From the NCBI GenBank assembly GCA_052148715.1, contig JBKQHQ010000149.1:1-17060 (forward strand): a stretch of DNA of 17,060 nucleotides, given 5' to 3'. Of this stretch, positions 6,793 through 14,307 are shown piece after piece. Position numbers and translations under genes: made by a program. Every line of letters begins with the position of its first letter. Within the stretch, counting starts at the first letter, position 1. Under the pieces are notes generated by a model. The model was not told where the DNA came from, did not search any database, and saw only the letters and a program-made list of their open reading frames with translations. The DNA is from JBKQHQ01 sp052148715 (GTDB taxonomy: Bacteria; Pseudomonadota; Alphaproteobacteria; Rhizobiales; Xanthobacteraceae).

Positions 6793-8175
6793 TCAGCTCC
6801 CCGCGCGGGGACCAAAAACGAACATGTGGATGCCGAGCCTGCGTTTGGTCACGAAGAACAGCAGGATCGACTCGACGACGAGCGCGCTCGAGGTAGCGAT
6901 CGCGGCACCGACGCCGCCGAAACGCGGGATCAGGACAAAGCACAGGACGATATTGAGCCCGAAGGCGCCGGCATAGACTTTTGCGCAGGCGTGCTGCTCG
7001 CCGAGCATGTTGAGCAGCCGCTCCACCGGACCGACCGCGGCGCGCGCGAGCAGGCCGATCGCGAGCAGAAACATCAGGTCATAGCCGTCGCTGAAACCCT
7101 TCCCGAACAGCCACAGCATCGGGCGACCGAGCGCGAGGATCAACACCGTTGCGGCGAGCGAAGGCCAGAAAGTCCAACGCACCGATTGGGTTGCGAAGGC
7201 GGCCAGGCGCTCGCGCTCGCCGGCGACGTGATAGGCGGCGAATTTGTGGGCGGTCGTGGTCGCCACCGAGAAATAGATGAAGGCGACGAGCGCCAAGGTC
7301 TTGGCGGCCGCGTAATATACGCCGATTTCATCCGGCGAGCGGAACTGCTGCAGCACCAGCACGTCCGTATAGGTGAGCAGCAGATAGAAGCTCTCCACGA
7401 TCACGATCGGCAGCGATGTCGAGAACCAGGTCTTTAGGTCGTAAAGCTTCGGTCCGTACGAGACGACCGCCGCCAGGCGACGATTGAGGATCGCCGATTG
7501 TCCGTAGACCGTGATCACGATCGCCAGAAAGCTGGCGACCATGGCGGCGTCGGCATTCATCGGAAAGCCGGCGATATAGGCCGCGAGCATCAACCCCAGC
7601 AGCGCCAGCTGCCGCAGGATGTAGGCCGGCAATTGACTGAGCTGCACCCAGTCGTAGGCCCGCGCGACGCATTCCTGAATGTGGCTCAGCGCATAGAGCG
7701 GCAGCGTGATGCAGGCGAGATAGAGCGGCCACGCAAAGTACGGGTCGATCCATGGCTCGAGCAGCCTGACCGCGAGCACGCCGAGCAGCATCACGGCGCT
7801 TGCGGTTGTCAGCACGATCCAGCGGCTGGCGGACAGGAACCCGCGCAGGAGCGGTTGGGCGTCGTGCTCGGTATATTCCGGAATGAAGCGCTGCGCCGAG
7901 GTGGCAATGCCGAAATCGACGAGGCTGCCGATCAGCAGCACCCACGTCCATACGTATACGTAAATACCGTACTGGAAGCTGCCCATCCAGCGCGCGAGCA
8001 ACACCTGCGACAGGAAGGCGAGGCCGGCGCTGCCGACGCGGATCAGGAAGACCGTGCTGGCCAGGCGCTGGGCGACTGAATTATCGCTGCCGTCCGCGAA
8101 CCAGGCCTTCAGCCGGGCAACGCCGCCGAATAAGATCGGCGAGCGGCCCGTATGCTCGGTCCCGGTCACGGCCAC
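6793..8175 (-). CDS. Polysaccharide/oligosaccharide flippase (MATE/Wzx-like)
   Basis: About 460 residues from a GTG at 8175 with GGGGAGA 4-5 nt upstream. The open frame runs to 8412, but the extra 79 residues are Arg/Ala-rich, lack membrane character and overlap metA, so that extension is rejected. After a short cytoplasmic N-terminus the protein consists of roughly 12-14 hydrophobic segments. It opens with LASTVFLIRVGSAGLAFLSQ and LLARWMGSFQYGIYVYVWTW, the usual start of Wzx-like flippases. It ends with the classic GGVGAAIATSSALVVESILL helix. Such proteins flip undecaprenyl-linked sugars across the inner membrane. No glycosyltransferase or polymerase is nearby, so the glycan is unknown. It is followed directly by the BcsL-type acyltransferase and lies 110 nt downstream of metA. 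Confidence 0.87.
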   Translation of the reverse strand: MAVTGTEHTGRSPILFGGVARLKAWFADGSDNSVAQRLASTVFLIRVGSAGLAFLSQVLLARWMGSFQYGIYVYVWTWVLLIGSLVDFGIATSAQRFIPEYTEHDAQPLLRGFLSASRWIVLTTASAVMLLGVLAVRLLEPWIDPYFAWPLYLACITLPLYALSHIQECVARAYDWVQLSQLPAYILRQLALLGLMLAAYIAGFPMNADAAMVASFLAIVITVYGQSAILNRRLAAVVSYGPKLYDLKTWFSTSLPIVIVESFYLLLTYTDVLVLQQFRSPDEIGVYYAAAKTLALVAFIYFSVATTTAHKFAAYHVAGERERLAAFATQSVRWTFWPSLAATVLILALGRPMLWLFGKGFSDGYDLMFLLAIGLLARAAVGPVERLLNMLGEQHACAKVYAGAFGLNIVLCFVLIPRFGGVGAAIATSSALVVESILLFFVTKRRLGIHMFVFGPRAGS

Positions 8176-8285
8176 GCCATTCTCCCCGATCTGGCCAATC
8201 GTACTGCCCCCACCCCATACCGGAAGGGCTAGCAAGGAAGCGTTAAGATTCAGTTGGGTGCGATGCGGTCGTCGTGCCAGGCGGG

Positions 8286-9314
8286 TCAACGCGCGGCGCG
8301 CCGGCGCTCGGGCCGGCGGTCCGCACGTGACGGCGGCTCGGCCGCGCGAGCCTGCTGCGCGGATAGATAGGCGAGCCAATTTTGATAAAGGCGCACGGCC
8401 GACGGACGCCATCCGTTGTTCAACGTAGCTTCCACGGCGCTCGTGGGAAAATCCGCCAGCATCGCCTCACTGCGGCGCACGAGCGCCTGCGCGCGGAAGT
8501 GGGTCAGCACGGCCGTTGCCGCAGCATCGAAGTAGCTCTGCGGCATTGCCGGGTAGCTCTCACGTTCCCCGCGCAGGAACCGTCCGATATCGCGGCGATA
8601 TTCCCGCAACAGCGTATCGGTCTCATATTCAGGATGACCTTGGAACAGCACGAACAGGCTCTTGCGCTGCTTCACGAAGGCGTCGACGCCCGCATCCGGC
8701 GATCGGGTAAGGACCGTATATCCCGCCGCATCGAGCGCGCTCTCAGGTAATCCGTTGTAGCGCGAGTGGGGCACCCGCAAGCGCATCGGCGCGTCCTTGG
8801 TCAGCGGATGATCCGCCGCCTTGGCGCAGTCGAGCACGCCCGAGCATTTTTCGTGCAGCGCCTGACGATCGATGCCGTCAATGTGCGCAACCGCGGCATG
8901 CGCGGCCAGGCACGACCATATGCTCGATCGCGTGCTCTCCTCGGCCCAGTCCATGATCCGTGTGAGAGCCGGCCAATAGGGCTCGTCCGCCAAGGCCAGC
9001 GCGCGCGGCTCGGTGCCGGTCACGATCACGGCGTCGAGACTGCGGTCCCACAGCGCATCGATATCGGCATATCTGTTGGCCAACCAGGAGCGGCCCCAAT
9101 CGGTTCGCGGGACTTGCGGCAACGCGTAGAACGTCAGCCGCACCGGCAGGGGCCCCGCCGCTTCGTCGAGCAGCGAGATGAACTGACGTTCGGTGGACTC
9201 GAGCGCCGCGTCTGGCATGTTGTTGATGAGCGCGACCTCGATGCAGCCCGCATTCACTCCGCCGGGGCCGACCATACCGTCGTCACGCCGGGCACCATCC
9301 AGCAACAGGGGCAT
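8286..9314 (-). CDS. metA: Homoserine O-acyltransferase, MetA family
   Basis: A 342-residue enzyme that would acylate L-homoserine for methionine synthesis. Family segments seen are ALINNMPDAALESTERQFISLL (written from residue 28), VIVTGTEP, SIWSCLAAHAA with the nucleophile Cys135, VPHSRYNGLP, and FQGHPEYETD with catalytic His227 and Glu229. The residue aligned by eye with the known acyl-specificity position of MetA (Gly for succinyl, Glu for acetyl) appears to be Arg104 in GTEPRAL. Whether it uses succinyl- or acetyl-CoA is therefore open. The C-terminal 25 residues are Arg/Ala-rich and dispensable-looking. The ATG has GGAGG 5 nt upstream. It lies 22 nt after metY on the same strand, so the two form an operon producing and then sulfhydrylating the activated homoserine. 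Confidence 0.86.
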   Translation of the reverse strand: MPLLLDGARRDDGMVGPGGVNAGCIEVALINNMPDAALESTERQFISLLDEAAGPLPVRLTFYALPQVPRTDWGRSWLANRYADIDALWDRSLDAVIVTGTEPRALALADEPYWPALTRIMDWAEESTRSSIWSCLAAHAAVAHIDGIDRQALHEKCSGVLDCAKAADHPLTKDAPMRLRVPHSRYNGLPESALDAAGYTVLTRSPDAGVDAFVKQRKSLFVLFQGHPEYETDTLLREYRRDIGRFLRGERESYPAMPQSYFDAAATAVLTHFRAQALVRRSEAMLADFPTSAVEATLNNGWRPSAVRLYQNWLAYLSAQQARAAEPPSRADRRPERRRAAR

Positions 9315-9336
9315 CGCGGTCCTCCGCGGGCTCGGG

Positions 9337-10713
9337 CTACACCGCGGCCAAGACTTCGCGGTGATCGGATTTGGTGGCTTTGAGCGCCTGGTCGAGATCG
9401 GCGACGATGTCGTCGATGTGCTCGATGCCGATGCTGAGCCGGATCGTCTCCGGTCCGACGCCGGCCTTGCGCTGCTCCTCGGCCGACATCTGCCGGTGCG
9501 TCGTCGAGGCCGGATGACAGGCCAGCGACTTCGCGTCGCCCATGTTCACGAGCCGGGTCACGAGCTTCAGCGCGTCGTAGAATTTCTGTCCGGCCTCGAA
9601 GCCGCCTTTGACTCCGAAGGTCAGCAGCGAGCAAGCCCGGCCGCGCAGATATTTTTGCGCCAGCATGTGATACGGGCTGTCGGGAAAGCCCGCATAGTTG
9701 ACCCATTTTACCCGCGGGTGATAACGCAAGAATTCCGCCACGCGCCGCGCATTCTCGACGTGACGCTCGACGCGCAGCGCCACCGTCTCGATGCCTTGCA
9801 GCAGCAGGAAGGCGCTCAGCGGCGCGAGGACCGCGCCAGTCGTGCGCTGGTAGACGCTGCGGCAGCGCGCGATATAAGCGGCCGCGCCGAAATGCTCGGT
9901 GTAGACGAGCCCGTGATAGGATTTGTCCGGCTCGTTGAACATCGGAAAGCGGCGGGCGTGCTCGCGCCAAGGAAACTTGCCGCTGTCGACGATGATGCCG
10001 CCGAGCGTCGTGCCGTGCCCGCCCATGAATTTGGTCAGCGAGTGCACGACGATGTCGGCCCCGTACTCGATCGGCCGCAGCAGGATCGGCGTGGCGACCG
10101 TGTTGTCGACGATCAAAGGCACGCCGTGCTTATGCGCCACCGCGGCCAGCGCCTCGATGTCGCAAATATTTCCGGCCGGATTGCCGACGCTTTCGCAGAA
10201 TACGGCCCGGGTCTTGTCGTCGATCAGCGCCTCGATGGCATCGGCCTTGTCGGTGTCGGCAAAGCGCACGCCGATGCCCTGGCTCGGCAGGACATGCGCA
10301 AACAAAGTGTGCGTCGTGCCATAGAGCTGCGGCACCGAGACGATGTTGCTGCCGAGCTCGGCGACGTTGAGCACCGAATAATTGAGCGCCGCCTGACCAG
10401 TGCTCACGCTCAAGGACTCGACGCCGCCTTCGAGCGCGGTGACGCGCCGTTCCAGCACCGCATTGGTGGGGTTGCTGATGCGGCTGTAACGAAACCCCTC
10501 GACCTCGAGATTGAACAGCGCGGCGCCGTGCTCGGCGCTGTCGAACGCATAGGCGACGGTTTGATAGATGGGAACCGCGACCGATTTGGTGGTCGGATCG
10601 ATCTCGTAACCGCTGTGGATCGCGATCGTCTCGCTGCGCAAATTCGCTCGGGTCTCGGTCGGGGAATCCGTCTGCGGCGACCGTTCGGAAGGGGCGGACC
10701 AGGCATATGTCAT
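9337..10713 (-). CDS. metY: O-acetylhomoserine/O-succinylhomoserine sulfhydrylase
   Basis: A 458-residue PLP enzyme of the Cys/Met-metabolism family that makes homocysteine from O-acyl-homoserine and sulfide. Hallmarks are TIAIHSGYEIDPTTKSVAVP, FRYSRISNPTN, STGQAALNY, the PLP-stacking LYGTTHTLF region, VDNTVATP, and SLTKFMGGHGT with the Schiff-base Lys228. It ends with ETIRLSIGIEHIDDIVADL. Length and the long insertion around FNEPDKSYHGL fit MetY rather than MetB or MetC. The chosen ATG at 10713 has GGTGAG 6 nt upstream; 27 extra residues up to 10794 would translate the riboswitch region. It is the first gene of metY-metA. A SAM-II-like leader suggests repression when S-adenosylmethionine is plentiful. 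Confidence 0.92.
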   Translation of the reverse strand: MTYAWSAPSERSPQTDSPTETRANLRSETIAIHSGYEIDPTTKSVAVPIYQTVAYAFDSAEHGAALFNLEVEGFRYSRISNPTNAVLERRVTALEGGVESLSVSTGQAALNYSVLNVAELGSNIVSVPQLYGTTHTLFAHVLPSQGIGVRFADTDKADAIEALIDDKTRAVFCESVGNPAGNICDIEALAAVAHKHGVPLIVDNTVATPILLRPIEYGADIVVHSLTKFMGGHGTTLGGIIVDSGKFPWREHARRFPMFNEPDKSYHGLVYTEHFGAAAYIARCRSVYQRTTGAVLAPLSAFLLLQGIETVALRVERHVENARRVAEFLRYHPRVKWVNYAGFPDSPYHMLAQKYLRGRACSLLTFGVKGGFEAGQKFYDALKLVTRLVNMGDAKSLACHPASTTHRQMSAEEQRKAGVGPETIRLSIGIEHIDDIVADLDQALKATKSDHREVLAAV

Positions 10714-10744
10714 TTGCGGCTCACCTTTTGGCGGTCTTGCCTTT

Positions 10745-10803
10745 CCACCCTTTAGCCCCGCGTTTTGTGTAGCGGGCGCCGCAACACGGTTCAACGGATG
10801 CGT
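10745..10803 (-). promoter_or_regulatory. SAM-II-like (SAM-alpha) riboswitch upstream of metY
   Basis: The minus strand carries TTGAACCGTGTTGC (10794-10781) followed by GCTAAAGGG (10756-10748). These match the two conserved blocks of the alphaproteobacterial SAM-II riboswitch, the loop (TTTAACCGTATTGC-like) and the 3' GCTAAA-GG pseudoknot strand. Its typical site is just upstream of metA, metX or metY. The second block lies about 35 nt before the metY ATG, a normal distance for hiding the ribosome site. The P1 stem is short (CCG/CGG). The connecting loop is longer than usual and can fold as CCCGC/GCGGG, so this is either a variant or a chance resemblance. Confidence 0.55.
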
Positions 10804-10844
10804 CGGAAATGGTCGGCAATAACCTTAACTTTTAGGACAGACTA

Positions 10845-10860
10845 TGCATTGTACGATGCA
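10845..10860. promoter_or_regulatory. 16-bp near-perfect palindrome between metY and the long-chain acyl-CoA synthetase
   Basis: TGCATTGTACGATGCA reads the same on both strands except for one mismatched pair around a GTAC centre. It lies in the 289-bp divergent gap and overlaps TACAAT on the minus strand (10853-10848), a good -10 hexamer for metY without a clear -35. A dimeric regulator such as a TetR- or GntR-type protein could bind here. No regulator gene is present in the window. Confidence 0.4.
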
Positions 10861-10896
10861 ATCATCGACGGGAATTTGTTGAAATCTGATCCAGGC

Positions 10897-10912
10897 GACA
10901 TTAGTGAATGTC
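10897..10912. promoter_or_regulatory. Perfect inverted repeat GACATT-4-AATGTC
   Basis: Two perfect 6-bp arms are separated by AGTG, about 90 nt upstream of the acyl-CoA synthetase start at 11003. It may be an operator for that gene or a small hairpin in its leader. Its sequence is unrelated to the palindrome at 10845. Apart from these two sites and the riboswitch, nothing else is supported in this gap. Confidence 0.35.
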
Positions 10913-11002
10913 ATGGTTGTTGAATGGCGAACGGAGGCGCGTGAACATGGTTAAGGACCGTTCATATGTCACATTGTGCCGTCCGCGGTGGAGCAGTGAG
11001 CC

Positions 11003-12817
11003 ATGAACGTCGCCGGCGCTATAGGCACGCCGCCCCCGGGTCGCGCCGCGTCAAAGTCGCGCGGATGGCTGCGGGCGCTGGAGCTGACCGGTCCGATCGC
11101 CGGCCAGCCCGAGCGGATCTTTCCGAATGTGATCGAGGAGCTTGCGCAACGCTTCGGCGATGCGCCGGCGCTGCTGTCGGAGCACGAAAGTCTGACGCAT
11201 CGCGGCCTCGCTCGGCGCGCCAACCAATATGCGCACTGGGCGCGTGCGCAAGGCATTCGCAAGGGCGACGTGGTCTGTCTGCTGATGCCCAACCGGCCGC
11301 AATACATGGCGGTCTGGATCGGCGTCACCGCGGCCGGCGGCGTTGTCGCGCTGCTCAATACGCATCTGACCGGCGCCGCGCTCGCCCATTGCATCGACCT
11401 CGTGGCGCCGGAGCACATCATAGCCGCCGCCGATCTCTTTGACGCCCTGGAGAGCGCGCGGCCGCATCTTGCGACGCGCGGGCGTATCTGGTCGAGCGGA
11501 GCGAACGCGCAGGGTCTGCCGCGGATCGATCTTGAGATCGATCGTTACTCGGACACGGTTCTGGCGCAGGCGGAGCGCGCTCACCTGACGATCGAGGATC
11601 CGGCGCTCTATATCTACACGTCCGGGACGACCGGCCTGCCGAAGGCCGCCGTGGTCAGCCACTATCGGCTGATGATGTGGAGCCACTGGTTCGCCGGCAT
11701 GATGGAGACGCGGCCGGAGGATCGGATGTACAATTGCCTGCCGATGTACCACAGCGTCGGCGGCACGGTCGCGATCGGCGCGGTGCTGGTCAACGGCGGC
11801 TCGGTGGTGCTGCGGGAAAAATTCTCGGCGCGTCAATTCTGGGACGATGTCGTTTCTTTCGACTGCACGCTTTTTCAGTATATCGGCGAGCTCTGCCGCT
11901 ATCTGCTGCAGAGCGCGCCGCACCCGCGCGAGACCGCCCATCGCCTGCGGCTGGCCTGCGGCAACGGGCTGCGCCCCGACATCTGGGAGGCGTTCAAGCA
12001 ACGGTTCAAGATTCCGCAGATTCTGGAATTCTACGCGGCGACCGAGGGCAACTTTTCGCTGTTCAATCTTGAAGGCAAGCCGGGGGCGATCGGCCGCATT
12101 CCGTCCTTTCTCGCCCACCGCTTCCCCGCTGTGCTGGTGAAGTTCGACGTTGAGCGCGGCGAGCCGGTCCGCGGCGCTGACGGTTTTTGCCAGCGCTGCG
12201 CGCCGGACGAGGTCGGCGAAGCCATCGGCAAGCTCGCCGACGCGCAATCGAGCCTGGGCGGCCGCTTCGAAGGCTATACGAAAGAGCAGGATTCGCAGCG
12301 CAAGATCCTGCGCGACGTGTTCGCGCCGGGAGACGCCTGGTACCGCACCGGCGACCTGATGCGGAAGGATGCACAGGGCTTCTTCTATTTCGTCGACCGC
12401 GTCGGCGACACGTTTCGCTGGAAGGGCGAGAACGTATCGACCTGTGAAGTGGCCGAAGCGATCTCGGCCTTTCCGGGAGTCGCGCAGGCCAATGTCTATG
12501 GCGTCGCCATCCCGGGAACCGATGGCCGTGCCGGCATGGCCGCCCTCGCGACCGAGCAGGATATCGATCTCGCGGCGCTGCGAAATCACCTCGTCGACCG
12601 TCTACCCGCCTATGCGCGCCCCGTATTCCTGCGCCTGCGCCGCGAGCTCGCGGTAACCACCACATTCAAGCACAAGAAAGCCGACCTCGTGCGCGAGGGC
12701 TTCGATCCGAACGTCATCGACGACATCGTGTACTTCAACGATCCGGAACGCCAAGCCTTCGTGCGCCTCGACGCCGCGCTCCACCAGCGCATCTTGACGG
12801 GCCAGATTAAGATCTGA
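11003..12817 (+). CDS. Long/very-long-chain acyl-CoA synthetase (FATP-like)
   Basis: A 604-residue ANL enzyme. The P-loop is YTSGTTGLPK (205-214), followed by CLPMYHSVGG (245-254), FQYIGELCRYLL (291-302), EFYAATEGNFSLFN, YRTGDLM near 447-453, and VDRVGDTFRWKGENVST (464-480). FQYIGELCRYLL and the last segment are signatures of the FATP/SLC27-like branch rather than ordinary FadD. The catalytic C-terminal Lys sits in TTTFKHKKADL (about Lys556). These enzymes activate long or very long fatty acids as they enter the cell or for membrane-lipid use. The ATG has GGAG about 11 nt upstream. The gene is divergent from metY, and a REP palindrome starts 3 nt after its stop. Confidence 0.92.
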   Translation: MNVAGAIGTPPPGRAASKSRGWLRALELTGPIAGQPERIFPNVIEELAQRFGDAPALLSEHESLTHRGLARRANQYAHWARAQGIRKGDVVCLLMPNRPQYMAVWIGVTAAGGVVALLNTHLTGAALAHCIDLVAPEHIIAAADLFDALESARPHLATRGRIWSSGANAQGLPRIDLEIDRYSDTVLAQAERAHLTIEDPALYIYTSGTTGLPKAAVVSHYRLMMWSHWFAGMMETRPEDRMYNCLPMYHSVGGTVAIGAVLVNGGSVVLREKFSARQFWDDVVSFDCTLFQYIGELCRYLLQSAPHPRETAHRLRLACGNGLRPDIWEAFKQRFKIPQILEFYAATEGNFSLFNLEGKPGAIGRIPSFLAHRFPAVLVKFDVERGEPVRGADGFCQRCAPDEVGEAIGKLADAQSSLGGRFEGYTKEQDSQRKILRDVFAPGDAWYRTGDLMRKDAQGFFYFVDRVGDTFRWKGENVSTCEVAEAISAFPGVAQANVYGVAIPGTDGRAGMAALATEQDIDLAALRNHLVDRLPAYARPVFLRLRRELAVTTTFKHKKADLVREGFDPNVIDDIVYFNDPERQAFVRLDAALHQRILTGQIKI

Positions 12818-12820
12818 CCT

Positions 12821-12890
12821 GTAGGGTGGGCAAAATCGCCTGCCACTGCGTGGAAGTTTAGCTGTGGGGTGAGCGATTTTGCCCACGCGG
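12821..12890 (+). repeat. REP/BIME palindrome, left flank of the RAYT gene
   Basis: GTAGGGTGGGCAAAATCGCC opens the element and GCGATTTTGCCCACGCGG closes it. The 14-bp arms at 12826-12839 and 12873-12886 are perfect inverted repeats. It starts 3 nt after the acyl-CoA synthetase stop. The GTAG head is typical of REP sequences mobilised by RAYT transposases. Its reverse complement matches 13504-13574 along nearly its full length. Confidence 0.85.
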
Positions 12891-12939
12891 ATGCGCGATA
12901 GAAAATGGTTGCGGCCGACAAGAATGATATCGTTGCGCC

Positions 12940-13470
12940 ATGTCGCGATATCGTCGGGCCAAAATTGAAGGCGGCGTCTTTTTCTTCACCGTCACTCTGG
13001 CTGATCGACCCAGCGATCTCCTGGTGCAGCAGATCGATCGGCTGCGCCGGGTTTACGGGTCCGTTCAGCGACGGCATCCGTTCGAGACGGTCGCGATTTG
13101 TGTGCTGCCGGACCACCTGCACGCGCTATGGTCGTTGCCGCCCGGTGATGCGGACTTTCCCTTGCGCTGGAACCTGATTAAGGGCGGATTTTCGCGTGGC
13201 CTCGTCGGTGATGTCCGCCGGTCTGCCAGCAAAATCGGCAGGCGCGAGAAGGGGATTTGGCAGCGCCGGGATTGGGAGCATGCCATCCGCGACGACGATG
13301 ATTTGGAGCGCCATATCGATTACATTCACTTCAATGCCGTCAAGCACGGCTACGTAGCGATGGCTTGCAATTGGCCTCATAGTAGCTTCCATCGCTATGT
13401 CGCGCGCGGGTTCCTACCGAGCGATTGGGGCGGCGATGTAAGTCACACCAAAGGGGCGTTCGGCGAGTGA
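12940..13470 (+). CDS. REP-associated tyrosine transposase (RAYT, Y1/IS200-like)
   Basis: A 176-residue single-domain Y1 transposase-like protein. The metal-binding HUH-type pair appears as VLPDHLHALW (His59, His61). The catalytic Tyr candidate is Tyr128 in HIDYIHFNAVKHG, preceded by the RAYT segment WQRRDWEHAIRDDDDLERH. RAYTs are domesticated relatives of IS200/IS605 transposases that cut single-stranded REP hairpins and are thought to spread them. The length is normal and all key residues are present, so it may be active. The start is ATG with a poor ribosome site, fitting low expression. It sits alone between two inverted 70-bp REP elements, in the gap between two converging genes. Confidence 0.9.
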   Translation: MSRYRRAKIEGGVFFFTVTLADRPSDLLVQQIDRLRRVYGSVQRRHPFETVAICVLPDHLHALWSLPPGDADFPLRWNLIKGGFSRGLVGDVRRSASKIGRREKGIWQRRDWEHAIRDDDDLERHIDYIHFNAVKHGYVAMACNWPHSSFHRYVARGFLPSDWGGDVSHTKGAFGE

Positions 13471-13503
13471 AGGGCGGTTGCGCGTCGTTCCCGTCGGGAC
13501 CAT

Positions 13504-13574
13504 CCGCGTGGGCAAAATCGCTCACGCGCACAGATAAACACCCACGCCACGGCGGGCGATTTTGCCCACCCTAC
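13504..13574 (-). repeat. REP/BIME palindrome, right flank of the RAYT gene
   Basis: This contains GTGGGCAAAATCGC (13508-13521) and GCGATTTTGCCCAC (13556-13569) as perfect inverted arms and ends CCCTAC, i.e. GTAGGG on the minus strand. By eye it is an inverted copy of 12821-12890, including the outer CCGC and CCTAC ends and parts of the centre (CACAG, TAAAC, CCACGC). It begins 10 nt after the stop of the SDR gene, which is read on the minus strand. Confidence 0.85.
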
Positions 13575-13584
13575 GGCGCCGTGT

Positions 13585-14307
13585 CTACGCGGTGCTGCCG
13601 GCGTCGACGGTGAGCACCGTGCCGGTGATATTTTTTGCTTTGTCGCTGAGCAGGAACTCGACGGCGTCGGCAACGTCCTCGACGGCGGGGAGGCGGCGCA
13701 GCGCGCTGCGCCGCGCCACCTGCCGGCGCTGCTCGTCGCCGAGGCCCTGGGTCATCTCGGTGTCCATGAATCCCGGTGCGACGGCGTTGACGTTGATGCC
13801 GAGCCGGCCGACCTCGCGCGCGAGCGAGCGCGTGAAGCCGAGCATCGAAGCCTTGGTGGCGCCGTAGACCGAAAGACCGCTATAGCCGGTGAAGCCGATG
13901 ATCGAGGCGACGTTGACGATGCGTCCGCCGCCATCCGCCATCATCGAGCGCACGATATATTTGGTGAGGATGATGGGCGCGAGCGTGTTCACCCGCACGA
14001 GCTCCTCGATCTGCGTGTTGTGCATGATGGCCAAGACGCCATCAGTGCCGAGCGCGGCGTTGTTGACGAGCCCGTGAATCGGGCCGTGCTCCTTGCGTAG
14101 CGTCCGCACCAAGCCGGAAATGCCGCGGGTCTCGCCGAGGTCGAAGGGGACGAAATGCAGCGAACCTTCGGCCTCCACCATCGCGGCGGCGAGCTGCTCG
14201 TTCTCCTTGCGGGCGATGGCGATTACCCGGTAGCCCGCGCGTGCGAGCGTACGGGCGATGCCGAGCCCCAGACCGCGGCTGCCGCCGGTGACGACCACGT
14301 TACGCAT
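13585..14307 (-). CDS. SDR-family oxidoreductase, FabG-like
   Basis: A 240-residue classical short-chain dehydrogenase/reductase. The NAD(P)-binding TGGSRGLG occupies 7-14, NNAA follows at 82-85, and the catalytic set is Ser135 (VASIIG), Tyr148 and Lys152 (YGATK). It includes the FabG-like NAVAPGFMDTEMT and ends ITGTVLTVDAGS. The Arg in the dinucleotide loop favours NADPH. The likely reaction is reduction of a 3-oxoacyl thioester to 3-hydroxyacyl, probably on the ACP encoded two genes upstream. Its ATG overlaps the end of the ligase gene by 8 bp, which suggests translational coupling and a shared pathway. It is not the housekeeping fabG context, since no fabD or fabF is adjacent. Confidence 0.9.
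   Translation of the reverse strand: MRNVVVTGGSRGLGLGIARTLARAGYRVIAIARKENEQLAAAMVEAEGSLHFVPFDLGETRGISGLVRTLRKEHGPIHGLVNNAALGTDGVLAIMHNTQIEELVRVNTLAPIILTKYIVRSMMADGGGRIVNVASIIGFTGYSGLSVYGATKASMLGFTRSLAREVGRLGINVNAVAPGFMDTEMTQGLGDEQRRQVARRSALRRLPAVEDVADAVEFLLSDKAKNITGTVLTVDAGSTA

Noticed and set aside
8176..8412. An N-terminal extension of the flippase by 79 residues
   Set aside because: It overlaps metA on the same strand, is Arg/Ala-rich, and a GTG with a good ribosome site at 8175 begins a normal-length flippase.
9193..10755. A 520-codon plus-strand open frame opposite metY and metA
   Set aside because: It lies antisense to two well-supported enzymes, has an Arg/Asp/Gly-rich composition with no family motif, and is explained by high GC content removing stop codons.
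11051..12589. A 512-codon minus-strand open frame opposite the FATP-like synthetase
   Set aside because: It is antisense to a gene with all ANL motifs; its own translation has no recognisable domain or sensible hydrophobic core.
12818..13584. A possible CRISPR array, from repeated GTGGGCAAAATCGC units
   Set aside because: There are only four units in inverted pairs with no regular spacers and no cas genes; they are REP palindromes around a RAYT.
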